The translations under genes were made by a program, and so were the position numbers. 64,000 nucleotides of DNA, taken from Methylocapsa sp. D3K7. Its GTDB lineage: Bacteria; Pseudomonadota; Alphaproteobacteria; Rhizobiales; Beijerinckiaceae. This document shows, in pieces, positions 1 to 8,961 of this stretch. The stretch lies in the NCBI RefSeq assembly GCF_029855125.1, contig NZ_CP123229.1, positions 992,001 to 1,056,000 of the forward strand, given 5' to 3'. Below the pieces are notes generated by a model, which saw only the letters and a list, made by a program, of their open reading frames with translations, was not told where the DNA came from and made no database searches. Within the stretch, counting starts at the first letter, position 1; every line of letters begins with the position of its first letter.

Positions 1-210
1 GCGGACTTCATTATAGGTCTTGCAGAGTTTGACACCGCCTGCCTTGCCGCGGCCTCCAGAATGGATCTGGGCCTTCACCGCCCAATGCCAGCCGCCGAGT
101 TCGGTTGCGCAATACACTGCCTGATCAGGACTGTAGGCGACCGCCCCATGCGGCGTTGCGACACCGAAATTCGCCAAGATTTCCTTGGCCTGATACTCGT
201 GAATGTCCAA
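1..210 (-). CDS. mtkA: Malate-CoA ligase (malate thiokinase) beta subunit, N-terminal 70 residues only
   Basis: The complement of 1-210 reads as the first 70 residues of an ATP-grasp succinyl/malate-CoA ligase beta subunit. It starts (M)[16 protein letters not shown] and continues through [20 protein letters not shown], the nucleotide-binding N-terminus of this family. The rest lies beyond the left edge. The start is TTG at 210, five bases after a strong AAGGAGG; no in-frame ATG fits better. SucC and MtkA are close paralogues, and I prefer MtkA because serine-cycle genes lie divergently alongside. The enzyme forms malyl-CoA from malate, CoA and ATP; malyl-CoA is then cleaved to glyoxylate and acetyl-CoA. 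An ordinary TCA-cycle sucC cannot be excluded from 70 residues. Confidence 0.82.
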   Translation of the reverse strand, partial: MDIHEYQAKEILANFGVATPHGAVAYSPDQAVYCATELGGWHWAVKAQIHSGGRGKAGGVKLCKTYNEVR

Positions 211-708
211 ACACCCCTCCTTACAACTTCGTTACAACCTCGCGCCGCTCTCAATACGGCGGGCTTGCCCAATCGGGTTGTTTACAATCCGTCCGCTCCA
301 GTCATCATTCGTAACCTGCCCGTCCAATAGGCCCATTTCGGTGATAACGGGGAAGGCTTATTGCCAAATTCCAACCTTAGCAACCCTCCTGTTCGCACCC
401 TGGCGCGAATTAGGCAAGTGAGCCGCACCTGCGGCATTTCGTGTGAACCCGCTGGCGCCAAATTGACGCTCATGCCCGCCCCGCCGAGAAAAGGGTTGAA
501 AGCCCGGCGTTTGTCGGTATGTAACGGCGACGACGCAAGAACCTCTTCCATCACGTTCGTTTCATGGCTTTCTTAAAGACTTTTCTTTACGGCAGCGCAG
601 CATACATAAACGCGAATGCGATCAAGGTATTGGAATGACGCGAGTACGCCCGCAAGAAAAGCCACGGGGTCAGCCCGGCAATGAAATGAAAGAGAAGTTT
701 GACGCGCA
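211..708. promoter_or_regulatory. Divergent intergenic region between mtkA and gck
   Basis: This stretch of about 500 bases separates the leftward mtkA from the rightward gck, so it must hold promoters for both serine-cycle units. The only motif I can place firmly is the AAGGAGG ribosome-binding site of mtkA next to 211. Short open frames exist on both strands, but none has a family-like sequence or a convincing ribosome-binding site. Binding sites for a LysR-type regulator such as QscR would be expected from other serine-cycle methylotrophs, but I could not identify one. Confidence 0.5.
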
Positions 709-1974
709 ATGACAATCGATCCGCGTTCGCTGCTTTCCGATATGTTCGGCGCCGCCGTCGGCGCGGCACTCCCAGATAAGTGCTTGCCGCTGCATCTGCC
801 CGCGAAGCCTTCGGGCCGCACAATTGTGATCGGCGCTGGAAAAGCTGGCGGATCGATGGCCAAGGCAGTCGAGGATCATTGGCAAGGCCCGCTTGAAGGC
901 TTGGTGGTCACCCGCTATGGCCATGGCGCGCCGTGCCAGCGGATCGAGGTCGTCGAAGCGAGCCATCCGGTTCCCGATGCGGCCGGGCAGGAAGCAGCAA
1001 AACGCATTCTCGCCCTGGTCCAGGGTCTGACCTCCGATGACCTTGTGCTTTGCCTCATTTCGGGCGGCGGCTCAGCGCTCCTCGCGCTGCCCGCCGAGGG
1101 CGTGACGCTTGCCGACAAGCAAGCAGTCAACAAGGCGCTGCTCAAGAGCGGCGCGACGATCTCGGAGATGAACTGCGTGCGCCGCCATTTGTCGGCGATC
1201 AAAGGCGGCAGGCTCGCCGCTGCCGCCGCGCCCGCGAAGGTTGTGACCTTGATGATCTCGGACGTGCCGGGCGACGATCCTTGCGTGATTGCTTCGGGAC
1301 CCACTGTCGCCGACCCGACCACTTCAGCGGAAGCGCTGGTGATCCTGCAAAAATATGCCATCGCCGTGCCCGCCAATGTACGGGCGCATCTGATGTCGGA
1401 GGCCGCCGAGACCTTGAAACCCGGCGATCCGCGTCTCGCTGGCGTTACGAATGTGATGATCGCAACGCCACAAATGTCGCTGGAAGCCGCCGCCGCGGTC
1501 GCCCGCAAGGCTGGCGTCGCGCCGCTCATTCTTGCCAATGCGATCGAGGGCGAGGCCCGCGACGTTGCCTTGGTGCATGCTGCGATCGCCCGGCAGGTGC
1601 ATGAGTTTGGTCAGCCCTTGGCGCCACCTTGCGTCCTTATCTCGGGAGGCGAGACCACCGTCACCGTGCGCGGAACCGGCCGTGGCGGCCGTAATGCCGA
1701 GTTTCTGCTGGCGCTCGGCGTCGCCTTGGACGGCCATCCCGGCATTTATGCTTTTGCTGGCGATACCGATGGAATCGACGGCACGGAGGATAATGCTGGT
1801 GCTTTGCTTGGCCCAGACAGTCTCGCCCGCGCCACCGCCGCCGGTGTGTCGGCCAAGGCCAATCTCGCCAACAACGATGGCTATGGTTTCTTCGCCGCGA
1901 TCGGAGATCTGGTGATCACTGGTCCAACCCTCACCAATGTGAACGATTTTCGCGCCATATTGGTGCTTGAATAA
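709..1974 (+). CDS. gck: Glycerate 2-kinase (DUF4147/MOFRL type)
   Basis: This 421-residue cytoplasmic protein is of the GckA/TtuD glycerate kinase type, which phosphorylates D-glycerate to 2-phosphoglycerate. In the serine cycle that product feeds enolase and PEP carboxylase. Visible marks are GAGKAGGSMAKAVE (about 43-56), LISGGGSALLALP (about 114-126) and, toward the C-terminus, the MOFRL signature GRGGRNAEFLLAL followed by FAGDTDGIDGTEDNAGA. The length is normal for the family. The ATG at 709 starts MTIDPRSLLSDMFGAAV, a usual N-terminus. It is the first gene of the rightward block and is followed after 201 bases by sga. Confidence 0.93.
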   Translation: MTIDPRSLLSDMFGAAVGAALPDKCLPLHLPAKPSGRTIVIGAGKAGGSMAKAVEDHWQGPLEGLVVTRYGHGAPCQRIEVVEASHPVPDAAGQEAAKRILALVQGLTSDDLVLCLISGGGSALLALPAEGVTLADKQAVNKALLKSGATISEMNCVRRHLSAIKGGRLAAAAAPAKVVTLMISDVPGDDPCVIASGPTVADPTTSAEALVILQKYAIAVPANVRAHLMSEAAETLKPGDPRLAGVTNVMIATPQMSLEAAAAVARKAGVAPLILANAIEGEARDVALVHAAIARQVHEFGQPLAPPCVLISGGETTVTVRGTGRGGRNAEFLLALGVALDGHPGIYAFAGDTDGIDGTEDNAGALLGPDSLARATAAGVSAKANLANNDGYGFFAAIGDLVITGPTLTNVNDFRAILVLE

Positions 1975-2175
1975 GCAATCCCTGCTGGGCTTGCCGGACC
2001 GGAGTTCGCCGAAGCGGCCAAGATGCCGCAGCGCCCGAGGATCTGACTTGAAAGCGGTTTCCCGTTTTGCGCAACGTGGTCTAGTAAAGGAAATTCATTC
2101 GCGCGACTTCGGCTGTTGCGCTTGAGCCAATGGTTTTGTTAAGAGTGTCAACCGGCAAACAGATGGAGATTTATT

Positions 2176-3414
2176 ATGGCGGGCCGCCACTTTCTATTCG
2201 TCCCAGGACCAACCAACGTCCCAGATCGCGTCACCCGCGCCATGATGGTGGCGATGGAAGACCACCGGTCTTCCAAATTTCCCGATCTCACGCTGCCCTT
2301 GTTTCAGGATTTGAAAAAAGTCTTCAAAAGCACTGACGGGCAAGTGTTTATTTTCCCGTCCTCCGGCACCGGAGGCTGGGAGGCGGCGCTCACCAACACG
2401 CTTTCCCCTGGCGATAAGGTGCTGGCCTCGCGGTTCGGGCAATTCAGCCATTTGTGGATCGACTTGGCGCAGCGGCTCGGCCTCGACGTTCAGGTTTTGG
2501 AAGAAGAATGGGGCACCGGCGTCAAGCCTGACAAAATCGAATCCATTCTGCGGGCCGATAAGGGCCACCAGATCAAGGCCGTGCTGGCTGTTCAAAACGA
2601 GACGGCGACAGGCGTCACCAGCCACATCGGGGAAGTGCGCAAGGCCATGGATGCCGCCGGCCATCCGGCGCTTCTCTATGTCGATGGCGTCAGCTCGATC
2701 GGCAGCATTGATTTCCGCATGGATGAGTGGCGCGTCGATCTCGCCGTCGCCGGTTCGCAAAAAGGTTTGATGCTGCCGGCGGGTCTTGGCTTCGTGTGTG
2801 CCAGCCCTCGCGCGCTCGCCGCTTACAAGACAGCTGGGCTGAAGCGGGTCTATTTTGATTTCGGCGATATGATCAAAGCCAATGCCACGGGCTATTTCCC
2901 TTACACCCCGGCATTGCCGATGCTGTATGGCCTGCGCGAGTCCCTCAAGATTCTCTTCGAGGAAAAGCTCGAACGCGTTTACGAGCGCCATAATGTTCTA
3001 GCGAGCGGCGTGCGCGCCGCTGTCAAGGCCTGGGGCCTGCATCCTTGTGCCAAGGAACCGAAATGGTATTCGGACACAGTGACCGCGATCGTCGTGCCGC
3101 CGGGCTTCAACGGCGCCGATGTCATCGATGCGGCGTTCCGCCGTTATGATCTGTCGCTTGGCGCCGGGCTTTCCCAGGTCGCGGGCAAGGTCTTCCGCAT
3201 CGGTCATCTTGGCGATCTTAATGATCTGATGGTTCTTGGCGCGATTTCCGGGGCGGAAATGGCCATGGTCGATGTAGGCATCGACATTAAGCTCGGCAGC
3301 GGAGTGGCCGCCGCCCAGCAGCATTTCCGTTCGACCATCATGGCGAAGGAAAAGAAGCCCACGGATCAGCAGCAATTTGCTCAATTGCACCCGGAAGGCG
3401 TCCTCAACGACTAA
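2176..3414 (+). CDS. sga: Serine-glyoxylate aminotransferase
   Basis: This PLP-dependent class V aminotransferase of 412 residues moves the amino group of serine to glyoxylate, giving hydroxypyruvate and glycine, a defining serine-cycle step. The N-terminus MAGRHFLFVPGPTNVPDRV is characteristic. The PLP Schiff-base lysine is K196 within VAGSQKGLMLPAG. SSGTGGWEAALTNTL (62-76) and VDGVSSIG (169-176) are the cofactor-binding loops. The ATG at 2176 follows GGAG with 7 bases between. It lies between gck and hprA, whose products act on the next intermediates. The 225-base gap to hprA is rich in inverted repeats. Confidence 0.96.
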   Translation: MAGRHFLFVPGPTNVPDRVTRAMMVAMEDHRSSKFPDLTLPLFQDLKKVFKSTDGQVFIFPSSGTGGWEAALTNTLSPGDKVLASRFGQFSHLWIDLAQRLGLDVQVLEEEWGTGVKPDKIESILRADKGHQIKAVLAVQNETATGVTSHIGEVRKAMDAAGHPALLYVDGVSSIGSIDFRMDEWRVDLAVAGSQKGLMLPAGLGFVCASPRALAAYKTAGLKRVYFDFGDMIKANATGYFPYTPALPMLYGLRESLKILFEEKLERVYERHNVLASGVRAAVKAWGLHPCAKEPKWYSDTVTAIVVPPGFNGADVIDAAFRRYDLSLGAGLSQVAGKVFRIGHLGDLNDLMVLGAISGAEMAMVDVGIDIKLGSGVAAAQQHFRSTIMAKEKKPTDQQQFAQLHPEGVLND

Positions 3415-3462
3415 GGCCTTGCGCGCCTCTCGCGCGCACTGCACTTATCCTTGGTTCCGCCT

Positions 3463-3529
3463 GCCATCGCGGCGCCGCACACGCCAGCAGACAGCCATGC
3501 TGTCGCGGCGGTTGCCGCGCCGCGATGGC
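3463..3529 (+). repeat. Long inverted repeat between sga and hprA
   Basis: Two perfectly complementary 13-base arms (GCCATCGCGGCGC at 3463-3475 and its complement at 3517-3529) are separated by 41 bases. Upstream, a 7-bp hairpin with a 5-base loop occupies 3420-3438, directly after the sga stop. Downstream, another short stem (TCCCTT at 3567-3572 with AAGGGA) precedes the hprA GTG. None is followed by a T-run, so a classical terminator is unlikely. The gap could tune or stabilise the sga-hprA message or hold a regulatory RNA. I do not recognise a known riboswitch consensus. Confidence 0.5.
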
Positions 3530-3639
3530 GGCGAAACCCGGAGTTTCCGGTCAACACCCCGGATGTCCCTTAGCGATGGTGCAAGGGAAAGGCTCGGGGG
3601 CTAAAATCCCGGATAATCGCATCAAAGAAAGAGTCCGCC

Positions 3640-4581
3640 GTGCCACACTCGATCGTCTTTCTCGACCGTTCGACACTCGAAGCCAATCTCAAAACGCCGA
3701 ATTTTCCGCATAGCTATAAGGAATATGCGGTCACCTCGGTCGATGAGATTGTCGATCGCCTCAAGGACGCAACGATTGCGATCATCAACAAGGTGCCGAT
3801 GCGGGAAGCGACTCTTGCAAAGCTGCCAAATCTGAAATTGATCGCGGTCGCCGCGACGGGAACCGATGTCGTCGACAAAGCCTATTGCAAGGCGCATGGC
3901 ATCATTGTCTCGAACATCCGCAACTATGCCTTCAATACGGTTCCGGAACATGTCTTCGCGCTGGCCTTCGCGCTGCGCCGGAATATTCTTGCCTACCGCG
4001 ACGATGTGCGTGCGGGCCGCTGGCAGGAGTGCGATCAATTCTGTTTCTTCGATCATCCGATCCGCGACATGACCGGCTCGACGATTGGCATCGTCGGCTA
4101 CGGTGCGATCGGCAAAGCCGTGGCGCGGATCGCCAACGCCTTTGGCATGAAAGTTCTGGCTTATGATATTTTTCCGCAACCAGGCCTGACCGACTTCGAG
4201 ACCTTGCTGCGAGAGAGCGACATCATTACCCTGCATTTGCCGCTGACGCCCGAGACCAAAAATCTGATCGGCGCGCGCGAGCTGAAACTTATGAAAAGCG
4301 ACGCCATATTGATCAACACCGGCCGTGGCGGCCTTGTCGATGAAGCGGCCTTGGCCGAGGCGCTGACCCAGAACATCATTGGCGGCGCGGGCTTTGACGT
4401 CTTGACCGTCGAGCCTCCCAAGCAAGGGAATATTCTGCTCGACCTGCGGCTGCCGAATTTCATCATCACCCCGCATGTCGCTTGGGCAAGCCGCGAGGCC
4501 ATGCAGATCCTCGCCGATCAGCTCATCGACAATGTGGATGCGTTCGCGGCGGGCAAGCCGCAAAATGTGGTTGAAGCCTGA
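3640..4581 (+). CDS. hprA: Hydroxypyruvate reductase (NADH-dependent glycerate dehydrogenase)
   Basis: This 313-residue D-2-hydroxyacid dehydrogenase reduces hydroxypyruvate from the Sga reaction to D-glycerate for glycerate kinase. The NAD-binding Rossmann loop is [16 protein letters not shown] (about 148-163). The family motif [20 protein letters not shown] and the C-terminal [14 protein letters not shown], with the catalytic histidine, are both visible. The length is as expected for HprA. The start is GTG at 3640 ([13 protein letters not shown]), preceded by a purine-rich AAAGAAAGAG; no in-frame ATG lies nearby. It is 22 bases upstream of ftfL and probably cotranscribed with it. Confidence 0.95.
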   Translation: MPHSIVFLDRSTLEANLKTPNFPHSYKEYAVTSVDEIVDRLKDATIAIINKVPMREATLAKLPNLKLIAVAATGTDVVDKAYCKAHGIIVSNIRNYAFNTVPEHVFALAFALRRNILAYRDDVRAGRWQECDQFCFFDHPIRDMTGSTIGIVGYGAIGKAVARIANAFGMKVLAYDIFPQPGLTDFETLLRESDIITLHLPLTPETKNLIGARELKLMKSDAILINTGRGGLVDEAALAEALTQNIIGGAGFDVLTVEPPKQGNILLDLRLPNFIITPHVAWASREAMQILADQLIDNVDAFAAGKPQNVVEA

Positions 4582-4603
4582 GCCCGGCTCACGAGGAGGG
4601 ACT

Positions 4604-6280
4604 ATGCCGTCGGACATCGAAATCGCTCAACAAGCCCATATGCGCAAGATCAGCGATGTGGCGCGGGAAAAACTCGGCATCGGCGACGAGCATCTTGAGC
4701 CCTATGGTTGGTACAAGGCCAAAATATCGCTGGACTATGTCGATAGCCTCGCCGACCGGCCGGATGGCAAACTGATCTTGGTGACGGCGATCAGCCCGAC
4801 ACCGGCGGGAGAAGGCAAAACGACCACCACGGTGGGTCTCGGCGACGCGCTGAACCGGATCGGCAAGAAAGCGTCCATTTGTCTGCGCGAGCCCTCGCTC
4901 GGGCCGGTTTTCGGCATGAAGGGCGGCGCCGCGGGCGGTGGCTATGCGCAGGTCGTGCCGATGGAGGACATCAATCTCCATTTCACCGGCGACTTCGGCG
5001 CGATCGGTCTTGCCCATAATCTGCTGTCCGCGATGATCGACAATCATATTCACCATGGCAATGAACTCGGGTTCGATGTGCGGCGGATTGCCTGGAAGCG
5101 CGTGGTCGATATGAACGACCGGGCCCTGCGGCAAATCACCGTGGGTTTGGGCGGAGTTGGAAACGGTTTCCCGCGCGAGGATGGGTTCGACATCGTGGTC
5201 GCGTCCGAAATCATGGCGATCTTCTGCCTGGCAACCTCGATCAAGGACCTCAAGGAGCGGCTGGGCAAGATCGTGATTGGCTATACGCGCGAACAGAAGC
5301 CCATTCACGCGGCCGATTTGCAGGCGCATGGCGCGATGGCGGTGCTTTTAAAAACCGCGCTCAAGCCAAATCTTGTGCAAACCCTCGAAAACAATCCGGC
5401 CATCATTCACGGCGGTCCTTTCGCCAACATCGCGCATGGCTGCAATTCCGTGCTCGCGACCAAGACCGCGCTGAAACTTTCAGACTATGTGGTGACCGAG
5501 GCGGGCTTTGGCGCCGATCTTGGCGCCGAAAAATTCATCGACATCAAATGCCGCAAATCCGGCCTGCGGCCGCAGGCGGTCGTGATTGTTGCAACCATCC
5601 GCGCGCTCAAATATCATGGCGGCGCCGATCTTAAGGACCTCAATACGGAAAACCTCGACGCGCTGGCAAAGGGCGTCACCAATCTGGAGCGTCACGTCAA
5701 CAATATCCGTAACCATTTCGGGCTTCCCTGCGTCGTTGCGATAAACCATTTTACCTTCGACACGGATGCCGAAATCGAATTGCTGAAGAAGAAAATGGCG
5801 CATCATGAGGCGCCGGTCGTCGTGTGCCGGCACTGGGCCGAGGGCGGCAAGGGCGCAGAGGAACTCGCCCACACCGTTGTCGATATCATCGACAAAGTGC
5901 CCGGCGATTTCAAATTTGCTTATGAAGACGACGCCACGCTTTGGGACAAGGTGACCGCGATCGCCACCAAGCTCTATGGGGCGAGCGAGGTCACCGCCGA
6001 TGCGAAGATTCGCGGGCAAATCAAAAAACTGCAAGAGGCCGGCTACGGCCATTATCCGGTTTGCGTCGCCAAGACCCAATATTCCTTCTCGACCGACGCC
6101 AAACTGCGCGGCGCGCCGTCCGGCCATGAGATCAATATCCGGGAGGTCCGGCTCGCCGCCGGGGCGGAATTCATCGTGCTGGTGTGCGGCGAGATCATGA
6201 CCATGCCGGGCTTGCCCAAGGTGCCTGCGGCAACCAAGATCGATCTCGATGACAGCGGTAAGGTGACGGGGCTTTTCTAG
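4604..6280 (+). CDS. ftfL: Formate-tetrahydrofolate ligase
   Basis: This 558-residue ATP-dependent ligase makes 10-formyl-THF from formate and THF and supplies one-carbon units to the serine cycle, purines and formyl-methionine. The phosphate loop [19 protein letters not shown] (65 onward) and [18 protein letters not shown] are signature stretches. The ATG at 4604 follows GAGGAGG at ideal spacing; an open frame continues upstream through hprA, but that part is the hprA gene in another frame. In Methylobacterium-type clusters mtdA and fch sit next to hprA; here ftfL follows directly. Its formyl-THF product is also the expected substrate type of the HoxX protein at 17.3-19.1 kb. Confidence 0.97.
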   Translation: MPSDIEIAQQAHMRKISDVAREKLGIGDEHLEPYGWYKAKISLDYVDSLADRPDGKLILVTAISPTPAGEGKTTTTVGLGDALNRIGKKASICLREPSLGPVFGMKGGAAGGGYAQVVPMEDINLHFTGDFGAIGLAHNLLSAMIDNHIHHGNELGFDVRRIAWKRVVDMNDRALRQITVGLGGVGNGFPREDGFDIVVASEIMAIFCLATSIKDLKERLGKIVIGYTREQKPIHAADLQAHGAMAVLLKTALKPNLVQTLENNPAIIHGGPFANIAHGCNSVLATKTALKLSDYVVTEAGFGADLGAEKFIDIKCRKSGLRPQAVVIVATIRALKYHGGADLKDLNTENLDALAKGVTNLERHVNNIRNHFGLPCVVAINHFTFDTDAEIELLKKKMAHHEAPVVVCRHWAEGGKGAEELAHTVVDIIDKVPGDFKFAYEDDATLWDKVTAIATKLYGASEVTADAKIRGQIKKLQEAGYGHYPVCVAKTQYSFSTDAKLRGAPSGHEINIREVRLAAGAEFIVLVCGEIMTMPGLPKVPAATKIDLDDSGKVTGLF

Positions 6281-6289
6281 GGGTTTCTA

Positions 6290-6301
6290 CCCCCCCCCCC
6301 C
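6290..6301. repeat. Run of twelve cytosines
   Basis: A homopolymer of 12 C lies 9 bases after the ftfL stop, in the gap between ftfL and the convergent gene at 6366-6809. It is non-coding, so a length change would not shift a frame. It could be a real simple-sequence tract or a sequencing artefact. Confidence 0.8.
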
Positions 6302-6365
6302 GCGCCCTGCAGAATGCCTGCGCCAATTCTAGTGCAGGCGACGTCCCTTCCGTTGGCGGCGAGCC

Positions 6366-6809
6366 TCAGAGCCGGGGGACGAGCCGCGTCTCGGCGATCG
6401 CTTCGATCAACGCCGCCACGTCTCCCATGGAATCGTTCGGGGACACTCCGGATGAAAAATAGACGATCTTCACGTCTGTTTGTTGCGCCCGCAAAACAAG
6501 TTTGAAAACAAGCCATAGGGAGGCGCGGCGGAACTCCATATCGAGGGTTATCGCGGGTGAACCGTTCCAATCGAGTTCATATTCCCCGCCCCAGCCGAAG
6601 GCCACCGCCCCGCGTTTGAAAAATAATTCCGCCGATGAATTGACGATATCCTGAATATTGGCGAACTTTTCATCGTGAATATAGGCAATGAAATCCCCAG
6701 CATCGACCAAGCGCAACTCAGCGGCAACGGGTTCGAGGGCGGCGCGCAGGGCGTTCGCCAAAAGTTCGTTGTGGCCTTCGCGCCGGCTTGTCTTGTGGGA
6801 CGCTTTCAT
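6366..6809 (-). CDS. Uncharacterised protein coupled to flhB
   Basis: This is a soluble protein of 147 residues that I do not recognise. Its ATG overlaps the flhB stop in an ATGA arrangement, so it is very likely translated with flhB at the end of the motA-fliM-fliN-fliG-flhB operon. No signal peptide or membrane helix is evident. The N-terminus (MKASHKTSRREGHNELLANAL) is basic; the middle has FFKRGAVAFGWGGEYELDW and alternating hydrophobic residues suggesting a mixed alpha/beta fold. The context suggests a motility-related accessory or regulatory role, which is inference only. Confidence 0.7.
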   Translation of the reverse strand: MKASHKTSRREGHNELLANALRAALEPVAAELRLVDAGDFIAYIHDEKFANIQDIVNSSAELFFKRGAVAFGWGGEYELDWNGSPAITLDMEFRRASLWLVFKLVLRAQQTDVKIVYFSSGVSPNDSMGDVAALIEAIAETRLVPRL

Positions 6810-7906
6810 TTCACTAATGCCTTGCGCGGGTTTCTAGCAGACAACGGGTTTCTAGCATACAAAATGTGAATTAATTCCGCCACCGCTTTATAAAATTCAG
6901 GTGGAATTGGGCGGTCGACTTCCACGCTGTCGTACATCGACCTCGCCAAAAGCTTGTCTTCAATGACAGGAATTGAGTTCTTTTCAGCGATTTCCCGGAT
7001 TTTGAGGGCTATAAGGTCCGTTCCCTTCGAAAGGACCAAGGGCGCCCCTCCTTCTTCCCGCACATACCGGAGTGCGATGGCGTAGTGCGTCGGATTGGCA
7101 ATGATCAGAGTCGCGCGGGGAACCGCCGCGAGCATGCCCTTGCGCCTCCGGTCGAGTGCCAGGGACCGAAGCCTGGCTTTCTTCAAGGGATCGCCTTCGG
7201 CCTCCTTCATTTCATCCTTGATTTCCTGCTTGCTCATCCGGATGTCCCGGCGCCAATGCATGCGCACCCACAGAAGGTCTGCGGCGAGGAGCAGCAGCGT
7301 CAAGGCGCAAACAACCGATAGCAGCCGGGTGGCGATCATGAGAATCAATTCGGGGATCGCGTCCGGATCGAGCGTCATCGTTTCGAGGAAAGCGTTTCGT
7401 TGCCAACGCACCACGGTCCACATCAAGATGCCTATAAAGACCAATTTGCAGATGCCCTTGAGGAAATCCGCCTGACCGCGGGCACTAAATATACGATGCC
7501 AACCGTTGACTATTGATATACGTTTCCAGTCCGGCCGGATCCGGTCGAGGATGATCTTGGGAGGGTGCTGCAAGAACGAGGAAGCCAGTCCCGCGAGTGA
7601 CAGGACCGCCAGCATCGGAACGAGAGGTGCGCCTATGTCCCAGACAAGCTTGCTGAAAAGGGAAACCGCATCCGCACCGTTTTCCAGCAACAGGACGCCC
7701 GGATCGCTCGCCAGCAGCTCCAGAGTGAGAGTGACGGATTTCAGCAGATCCCTCGCCATGAAGGCAGCGATCGCCAGCAACGCGAGCATAGTGGCGAATG
7801 TAGCGGCTTCCCGGGAAACGGGGATATTGCCCTTCTCGAATTCATCAAGAATCTTTTTTTCGGTCGCGTCCTCGGTCTGGCTTTCCTTATCGGCTTGTTG
7901 CGCCAT
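6806..7906 (-). CDS. flhB: Flagellar export-gate protein FlhB
   Basis: FlhB is the 366-residue membrane component of the flagellar type III export apparatus that switches substrate specificity from hook to filament. The N-terminal half has the membrane helices. The cytoplasmic C-terminal domain contains the self-cleavage motif NPTH at 271-274, where the chain is cut between N and P, followed by YAIALRYVREEGGAPLVLSKG. The charged linker MSKQEIKDEMKEAEGDPLKKAR before it is also typical. Length is normal. It is 17 bases downstream of fliG, and its stop overlaps the start of the next gene. Confidence 0.97.
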   Translation of the reverse strand: MAQQADKESQTEDATEKKILDEFEKGNIPVSREAATFATMLALLAIAAFMARDLLKSVTLTLELLASDPGVLLLENGADAVSLFSKLVWDIGAPLVPMLAVLSLAGLASSFLQHPPKIILDRIRPDWKRISIVNGWHRIFSARGQADFLKGICKLVFIGILMWTVVRWQRNAFLETMTLDPDAIPELILMIATRLLSVVCALTLLLLAADLLWVRMHWRRDIRMSKQEIKDEMKEAEGDPLKKARLRSLALDRRRKGMLAAVPRATLIIANPTHYAIALRYVREEGGAPLVLSKGTDLIALKIREIAEKNSIPVIEDKLLARSMYDSVEVDRPIPPEFYKAVAELIHILYARNPLSARNPRKALVK

Positions 7907-7923
7907 TGCTATTCAATATCCGG

Positions 7924-8958
7924 TTAATCGAAAAACTCGTCCTCGTCCTCGGACGAATTAAGTTCGATCTCGCCGCCGCTCGCGAGCTCGAGCGCGGTAT
8001 CGGCGATGGTGCGGCGCGCCTTGAGCACGTCGCGTTGCAAAGCGGGTCCGCCCGACGCGAGCTCGCTATCAACTATGCGCCTCGCCCGGGTGGCAAGCGA
8101 GGAAAGTATCGCATCCCTGAATGCCGTGTCCGTACCCTTCAAAGCGAGCACGACCAGCTCGGTCGGAATTTTGTCAAACAACACACTTCGCGCCTTGGGC
8201 TGAAGTTTGATGATATCATCAAAGGTAAACATAAGTTTGCGTAAGATTTCGGCGGCCTTGGGCCGTGCCGCGGTCAGGCTTTGCATGACATCTTCCATAT
8301 GATCGCGGTCCATTTTATTAATGATATCAGCCATGCGCGCATTTTGATCGCTGCCAACCTGGCGCGAGACATTCGACAAAAGATCCTCTTGCAACTGACC
8401 TTGGATGATTCGGACTGCGGCTTCACTGACAGGCCCAATATTCAGCATGCGCCGCATAATTTCATTGCGGAGTTCGCGCGAGAGCAGGCCGATGACCTTG
8501 GCGGCATGAGCCGGTGCGATTTTCGAAATAATGAACGCCGCCGTCTGCGAATGTTCCTTGGCAAGATAGCCCGCGAAAACCGATTCTGAGACATTGGAAA
8601 GGCGGTCCCACATGGCGTGGTTCGTATTTCCGGTGACATCGGACATGACGTCGGCGATCTGCTCCGGGGGGAGAACGCCATCCAGCATCTGCTCGACCTC
8701 GCCGGGAGAACCAAGCAGGTCAACGCCGCTCGCAAACTGGCTAGCAAATTCCTCCACGACCGCCTCGAGCATGGGAACCGGCACTGTTCCAAGTTCGGCG
8801 ACGGATCTTGTAATCTGCCTCAGTTCATCATTATCGAACTGTTTCAAGAGCCGGGCGGCAAGCGGCTTTCCCATGCACAGCAGCAGGGCCGCCGCTTTGT
8901 CCGGCCCCTTCAGCGTCCTGACATTCGGACCACTCTTCGAAACACCCGGAGAGGCCAT
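7924..8958 (-). CDS. fliG: Flagellar motor switch protein FliG
   Basis: This 344-residue C-ring protein couples the MotA/B stator to rotor rotation. The N-terminal domain (LKGPDKAAALLLCMGKPLA), the middle EHPQ-type region (here AKEHSQTAAFIISKIAPAHAA) and the charged C-terminal torque helix region (FDDIIKLQPKARSVLFDKIP) are recognisable. The end is acidic (NSSEDEDEFFD). It lies in the motA-fliM-fliN-fliG-flhB operon with only 3 bases between fliN and fliG, in keeping with assembly of the three switch proteins into one ring. Confidence 0.96.
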   Translation of the reverse strand: MASPGVSKSGPNVRTLKGPDKAAALLLCMGKPLAARLLKQFDNDELRQITRSVAELGTVPVPMLEAVVEEFASQFASGVDLLGSPGEVEQMLDGVLPPEQIADVMSDVTGNTNHAMWDRLSNVSESVFAGYLAKEHSQTAAFIISKIAPAHAAKVIGLLSRELRNEIMRRMLNIGPVSEAAVRIIQGQLQEDLLSNVSRQVGSDQNARMADIINKMDRDHMEDVMQSLTAARPKAAEILRKLMFTFDDIIKLQPKARSVLFDKIPTELVVLALKGTDTAFRDAILSSLATRARRIVDSELASGGPALQRDVLKARRTIADTALELASGGEIELNSSEDEDEFFD

Positions 8959-8961
8959 CGA

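Noticed and set aside
282..554. Minus-strand 90-codon frame in the mtkA-gck gap
   Set aside because: No family similarity, no ribosome-binding site, and it lies within an expected promoter region.
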